From: Akkermansia massiliensis
Lineage (GTDB): Bacteria > Verrucomicrobiota > Verrucomicrobiia > Verrucomicrobiales > Akkermansiaceae
Direction of reading: 5' to 3'
NCBI RefSeq assembly: GCF_023516715.1
Contig: NZ_JAMGSI010000001.1
Span: 1,752,208-1,816,207, forward strand
Length of the DNA stretch: 64,000 bases
Shown here one piece after another: positions 60,021 to 64,000 of the stretch. A program made the position numbers and the translations under genes. A model generated the notes under the pieces. It was not told the DNA's origin and did no database searches. It was given only the letters and a program-made list of their open reading frames with translations. Position 1 is the stretch's first letter, and every line of letters begins with the position of its first letter.

Positions 60021-63000
60021 ATGAAGATTAAACATTTCACTAAACGTCCTATCAGGCATGTCAGCAAAGGTTTTGCCCTGATTGCCACCATCACCCTGAT
60101 GATGCTCCTGGCCCTTCTCAGCGTTGGCCTTCTCACCATCGCATCCTCACAGGTCCGCATTTCCGAAAAACAGCTCTTTGCCGCGGAGGCCAAATCCCTC
60201 GCCAGGTTTTCCCTGGAAGTGGCCCTCGGGCAGCTCCAGTGTGAGCTGGGGCCCGACCAGCGCGTTTCCGCCAACTCGGGCATCCTTTCCTCCGGCGCCA
60301 GCGAAGGCAACGCCCCGTACATCCTGGGCGTCTGGAACAGCTGGGATACCTGGCTCAACAAGACTAACTCCCAGGGCATGAACATTTCTTCCACCTACGA
60401 TACGGGAAGAAAGTCCATGTTCCGCCGCTGGCTCATTTCCGACCCGGACCTGCGCAGGCTCAGCACGCTGGAAGCGGGCAAAAGCCTGCTGGGCAAACGT
60501 TCCCTTACCAACCAAAATTTCCGCAGTGTCGCCTTGGTGGACCATGGCACGGTGGGAACGCCCGTAGGCGCCAAGAACCAGGACAAAAAGGAAATCTACG
60601 CCCGCATGGTGCGCGTGGACGATTCCTCCAAGACCATGGGGCTGAAAAAGAACGCCAACTCACGCAAATACATTGCGTGGTGGGTAACGGGAGAAAACCA
60701 GAAGGCGCGCATCAACCTGATGCCGCATGCCTCGGAAGAAAGCACGGATGCCCTGACGGTGATGCGCTCCACGTGGGACACGCCCGGTCCTGATTTGGAG
60801 CCCCTCAACCTTTCTTCCATGATGGCATCGAGTTCCGGAAACGACATGTCCACAGTCAGAAAACTCATTTCCCTTGATTCTCTGCTGGCTAACAGTAAAA
60901 ACGGCCGGCTGAAAGACTTGGGAGAGGTGTACCATGACATCTCCCTGGTTTCTTCCAGCCTGCTGACGGATTCTAAATTCGGAGGTCTTAAAAAGGACCT
61001 CAACATTATGTTTTCCCAGGAAAAGCTGCCTGAGGACTTCCGCGGAGACACCTCGGATATCGGTCTCCGGCCGTATACGTCCGAGGACGGAAACCCATCG
61101 GAACAGAACCGCCCGATCGGTTCCTGGAACCAGCTCTACCTGTGGGCCAACGTGTGGGACTCCTCCACGAAGAGGGACGGACAAGATTCTTCCGCCACCC
61201 TGCAATGGAATGGGCGCACCCCCAGCACATTGATTGCGGCGGACTCTGCGGCCAGTATGGAAATGATGGACAACCGCTACACGTACATGCGCCATCCCAT
61301 CCTGCTGCGCTTTTATTCTTTCGTGGGACTTAACTATGTCAAACACGGCAACAAGCATCCCAACCGCGGTGGATGGATTGACTTCCGTATCGCCGTCATT
61401 CCGGTGTACGTCTGGTGGAACCCCTACAATGTGGATATGAAACTGACCGGAGCCGACGGCGGCGTCTGGGGCGCCTACTTCGGTGAACACCGTTTCATGC
61501 CCCTGCTGCTTTCCCACAATATCAAATTCGCATGGAACCAGCTGGATGAAGGCCAATTGTCCAATTACGGGGAATCCTGCCTGGTCCCCTACTTGAATGC
61601 TTCTTATAACAACCGCCAGGTAGCCGACTTTGGCGCCTCTTTCCGCACCACATCCAAACTCAGTGGAGATGGGGCCACGATCAAGGGAGAACCTTCTACC
61701 TTGAAGGCTGGAGAAATCGTTGTCTTTGCCCAGCCGGTCGTTTCCAACATTGCCAATGGCAATGAGGTTTATAAGACAAAACCCAACAGCGGTGATTTCA
61801 AACCGGACAGGTTCCCGCTCAAGGAAGGTTGGTCCCAGGAGCCTGGCCAGGTCAGCTCCTATGCCGTCAACCTGACGGACGGTGTTCGCTACGAACTGCT
61901 GGACGGCAGTGGATATAATCAGCAGGGCATCGCCAAGGCTTCCATTATCTTCGCGGAAGATACCAGCCAACTCAATGGTACGCCCGATAATCATGTCCTC
62001 GCCGTCAAATACGGGGACAAGGGAGCATCAAAGGCCTTGGGAACCTTCGTCATGGGGGCCGGTCTCATGAATCCCAACAAGATGAACAGCTCCTCCTCCC
62101 TGAATGGGAAAAACACGGCTGAAATCGACATCTTCGCCAAAACCATGCCGGCTATCCTCAACCTGAACTGGGGCGCGTGGGAAAAACCTCTGGTCGACCA
62201 GATTAAGCTTCCGGCGGAAATGTGGGAACATAATGAAGGAACCGATGAAGAGGCCAAGAAGTCGGGCCAATACGGAACTCCCTCTTTGGATTCCACGTTC
62301 ATCGCCTACTACGGGGTATCGGTCAAATGGGGCAAGCCTCCGGTGATCGGAGCCTACCCGGAAGGCAAGGACTACCGCGCCAAGACATGGCAGCACTCCA
62401 GCCCTCTCTTCTGGGGTGGGCAGATGCCCACCGCCTCCGAGCTCGGACGCCTCTACAGCCCCTACCAGTTTGAAGTCAAAAATGCCAACAGCGACTTCTT
62501 CCCCATCACCATCTCCAACATCCTCTCCAACGACGGCACCAGGCTCTCCCCCTTCGGCGGACCGGGCGCCGAGCAGGTCAACAAGATCGTGGCCGCGGAA
62601 CTCCCCTTCCAGCAGCCCTCCAGCCTCGCCGGCTTCGCAGGCTGCCGCCTCACCCCGGGATGGTACAGGAGCGACTCCAAGGCGGCCGTCGCCAAGCGCT
62701 TCGCCTACCAGTCCGGCGTGCCGGGCGTGGGGATCGGCAACGCTTTTGCCGACCCCATGCTCCCGCCCGACAAGGTCTTCTCCCACAATGAAATCATGGG
62801 AGACGCCTCCCTGGGCGACTTCTGGGACCACGGCCTGATGGTCAACGACGCCCTCTGGGACTCCTGGTTCGCCTCCTCCCTGGCCGCGCGCCCCTCCAGC
62901 ATCGGAGGCACGGGCAGGGAGGAACTTAAAACCGTGCTTCAACAGGCCTTCTCCACGGACGCCTCCTCCAACAGGGCCGCCGGCATTGCCAACAGGCGCT

Positions 63001-63416
63001 TCGTGCCCGACCTCCAGGGCAAGCCCTCCGAGGCCGTCGTCGAAGAACTCTCCAAGACCGACGAAGGCTACAAGCACGCCTCCAAGTACCTCACCGTGGC
63101 CGGGGGCTTCAACGTCAACTCCACCTCCCAGCGCGCCTGGGAAGCCACCCTGCTTGGGCTCAAAAAGCGCAAGCTCCTCTACTCCCGGAGCGGGACCCCC
63201 TCCGTGCTCAACAACAGCCAGACGGCCTTCTCCCGCTTCGGGGTGGCCAGCAGCGACAAGTCCCACGTGGACGACTACGGCTCGGTGGGCGTAACCCAGG
63301 GCATCCCGGACGGGGAGGCATGGCGTGGTCCGACCTCAGAACGCTCAGCGACTCGCAGATCAAGTCCCTGGCCCGGAACATGGTCCAGGAGGTCAAGAAG
63401 AGGGGCCCCTTCCTGA
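60021..63416 (+). CDS. Verru_Chthon-cassette-A-like surface protein, frameshifted near its 3' end
   Basis: Open frame of 1131 residues. N-terminal pilin/PilX-type signal: positive residues, then GFALIATITLMMLLALLS (Gly-Phe boundary at about residues 17-18, prepilin-peptidase style; the usual Glu5 is Ala), then a long helix and a very large extracellular-type domain. This matches the pattern of Verru_Chthon cassette protein A. At about 63319 one C is missing compared with the minus copy (GAGGCATGG versus GAGGCCATGG). The frame then reads 34 foreign residues and stops at 63416. Restoring one base would give 1299 residues ending at 63919. Internal region 60978-62297 is diverged from the other copy. 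Confidence 0.8.
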   Translation: MKIKHFTKRPIRHVSKGFALIATITLMMLLALLSVGLLTIASSQVRISEKQLFAAEAKSLARFSLEVALGQLQCELGPDQRVSANSGILSSGASEGNAPYILGVWNSWDTWLNKTNSQGMNISSTYDTGRKSMFRRWLISDPDLRRLSTLEAGKSLLGKRSLTNQNFRSVALVDHGTVGTPVGAKNQDKKEIYARMVRVDDSSKTMGLKKNANSRKYIAWWVTGENQKARINLMPHASEESTDALTVMRSTWDTPGPDLEPLNLSSMMASSSGNDMSTVRKLISLDSLLANSKNGRLKDLGEVYHDISLVSSSLLTDSKFGGLKKDLNIMFSQEKLPEDFRGDTSDIGLRPYTSEDGNPSEQNRPIGSWNQLYLWANVWDSSTKRDGQDSSATLQWNGRTPSTLIAADSAASMEMMDNRYTYMRHPILLRFYSFVGLNYVKHGNKHPNRGGWIDFRIAVIPVYVWWNPYNVDMKLTGADGGVWGAYFGEHRFMPLLLSHNIKFAWNQLDEGQLSNYGESCLVPYLNASYNNRQVADFGASFRTTSKLSGDGATIKGEPSTLKAGEIVVFAQPVVSNIANGNEVYKTKPNSGDFKPDRFPLKEGWSQEPGQVSSYAVNLTDGVRYELLDGSGYNQQGIAKASIIFAEDTSQLNGTPDNHVLAVKYGDKGASKALGTFVMGAGLMNPNKMNSSSSLNGKNTAEIDIFAKTMPAILNLNWGAWEKPLVDQIKLPAEMWEHNEGTDEEAKKSGQYGTPSLDSTFIAYYGVSVKWGKPPVIGAYPEGKDYRAKTWQHSSPLFWGGQMPTASELGRLYSPYQFEVKNANSDFFPITISNILSNDGTRLSPFGGPGAEQVNKIVAAELPFQQPSSLAGFAGCRLTPGWYRSDSKAAVAKRFAYQSGVPGVGIGNAFADPMLPPDKVFSHNEIMGDASLGDFWDHGLMVNDALWDSWFASSLAARPSSIGGTGREELKTVLQQAFSTDASSNRAAGIANRRFVPDLQGKPSEAVVEELSKTDEGYKHASKYLTVAGGFNVNSTSQRAWEATLLGLKKRKLLYSRSGTPSVLNNSQTAFSRFGVASSDKSHVDDYGSVGVTQGIPDGEAWRGPTSERSATRRSSPWPGTWSRRSRRGAPS

Positions 63417-63919
63417 ACATGTCCGACTTCGTCAACCGCCGCCTGCAGAGCGGGGAGATGGGGGTGAAGGGGGCGCTTCAGGCGGCCATCGACGAAAGCT
63501 CCATCAACAGCACCTTTGACGAACTCTCCGACATGGTCATCACGCCCAAGGGAGGGTACCCGAACCAGGACGCGGCCAAGGGATCGGTGTACACGGCGGC
63601 GCCCGGCTACCTGATCCAGTCCGACGTGCTGGCGGTGCTGGGCAATATTTTAACGACGCGCGACGACACGTTTACGATCCGGGCCTACGGGGAGCTGACC
63701 AACCGCGAGGGTGTGGTGCTGTCGCGGGCGTGGTGCGAGGCGGTGGTGCAGAGGGGGATCAACTACGTGGACCCGGTGGACAGCCCGGAGACGCCGGTCA
63801 AGAAGATCAACATGAAGAGCGGAGCGCTGGAGGAGACGGAGCTGAGCGCGGTGAACAAGGCGTTCGGGAGGAAGTTCAACATCGTCTCCTTCCGCTGGCT
63901 GTCTCCCGAGGAGGTGTAA
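63320..63919 (+). CDS. Detached C-terminal part of the frameshifted surface protein
   Basis: After the frameshift the original frame continues for 199 codons from an ATG that corresponds to a Met within the intact copy, with the stop TAA at 63917-63919. Sequence matches the intact minus copy residue for residue. It may be translated by reinitiation but has no signal peptide; more likely it is the lost 3' part of the 1299-codon gene. A terminator follows at 63956. Confidence 0.6.
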   Translation: MAWSDLRTLSDSQIKSLARNMVQEVKKRGPFLNMSDFVNRRLQSGEMGVKGALQAAIDESSINSTFDELSDMVITPKGGYPNQDAAKGSVYTAAPGYLIQSDVLAVLGNILTTRDDTFTIRAYGELTNREGVVLSRAWCEAVVQRGINYVDPVDSPETPVKKINMKSGALEETELSAVNKAFGRKFNIVSFRWLSPEEV

Positions 63920-63955
63920 TAAAAGAGAGAGTTCTTTTTCTTCTTCCCGGCCAGC

Positions 63956-63988
63956 GCCGCTTCCCATCCACGGGGAGCGGCTCTTTTT
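63956..63988 (+). terminator. Terminator of the plus-strand surface-type gene
   Basis: GCCGCTTCCC / GGGGAGCGGC with loop ATCCAC, followed by TCTTTTT. Identical to the minus-strand copy at 56674-56706. Confidence 0.85.
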
Positions 63989-64000
63989 GTGCTTAAGGGG

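Larger units (their letters stand above)
62298..64000 (+). repeat. Right arm of a 1.7-kb inverted repeat (runs off window)
   Basis: Inverted copy of 56662-58365. It starts inside the gene at TTCATCGCCTAC and continues without visible break to the last base of the window, covering the terminator. One nucleotide shorter than the left arm because of the deletion near 63319. Confidence 0.9.

Noticed and set aside
1..64000. CRISPR arrays, insertion sequences, phage structural genes
   Set aside because: No direct-repeat array, transposase or capsid/tail genes were recognised; the only large repeat is the inverted pair at 56.7-64.0 kb.

Overview
The window looks like chromosomal DNA of a verrucomicrobium, most likely Akkermansia or a close relative. 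Evidence: a divergent FtsZ beside FtsA, a large Verru_Chthon-cassette-like protein with a pilin-type N-terminus, a secreted GH29 fucosidase of the mucin-degrading kind, an SLA1-homology-like domain protein, a Bacteroidetes-style topoisomerase IV A subunit, and many start codons preceded by pyrimidine-rich leaders without a Shine-Dalgarno sequence. The organism is inferred from gene content; no database was searched. I saw no CRISPR array, rRNA, transposase or integrase.

Layout. 1-3.4 kb: end of a topoisomerase subunit gene, tRNA-Thr, a gene-poor stretch, a GH108-like muramidase and a convergent set of small genes resembling a lysis remnant. 3.5-11.4 kb: parB, a glutaminyl-cyclase-like lipoprotein, two coupled von Willebrand factor membrane proteins, an SHD1-like protein and a small membrane protein. 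11.5-18.3 kb (mostly minus strand): a bile-acid-symporter-like carrier, tyrS, a His/Asn/Tyr-rich lipoprotein, a DUF486 protein and oppABC without ATPase genes. 18.8-25.5 kb: alpha-L-fucosidase, thioredoxin-fold protein, carboxynorspermidine synthase-like enzyme, SMR transporter, metallophosphoesterase. 25.5-28.7 kb: an AT-richer islet with a decayed stretch and two orphan secreted proteins. 28.7-39.2 kb (minus): polytopic membrane protein, ftsZ, ftsA, NlpC/P60 lipoprotein, phosphoglucomutase, two ABC exporter half-transporters. 39.4-44.8 kb (plus): an NadE-like protein that has lost active-site motifs in both domains, mlaEFD-type lipid transport genes and three small stress/envelope genes. 45.8-50.2 kb: two tandem pilT-like ATPases, a parvulin, an acyltransferase. 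50.4-56.2 kb: tRNA-Ala, an O-antigen-ligase-like protein, kdsB, pyrG and a sodium:solute symporter.

The most unusual structure is at 56.6-64.0 kb. Two copies of a large surface-type gene lie head to head. Their 3' parts form a near-identical inverted repeat of about 1.7 kb (56662-58365 and 62298-64000, running off the window). The plus copy has the secretion/pilin-like 5' end but is frameshifted by a missing base near 63319. The minus copy has an intact 3' end but lacks the 5' third. Between the repeats the two copies are homologous but clearly diverged. Recombination between the arms would join the full 5' end to the intact 3' end, so this resembles a recombinational on/off or antigenic-variation locus.

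Many of the genes serve the envelope: lipid trafficking, CMP-KDO synthesis with CTP supply next door, glycan ligation and acylation, division, pilus retraction and peptidoglycan hydrolysis.
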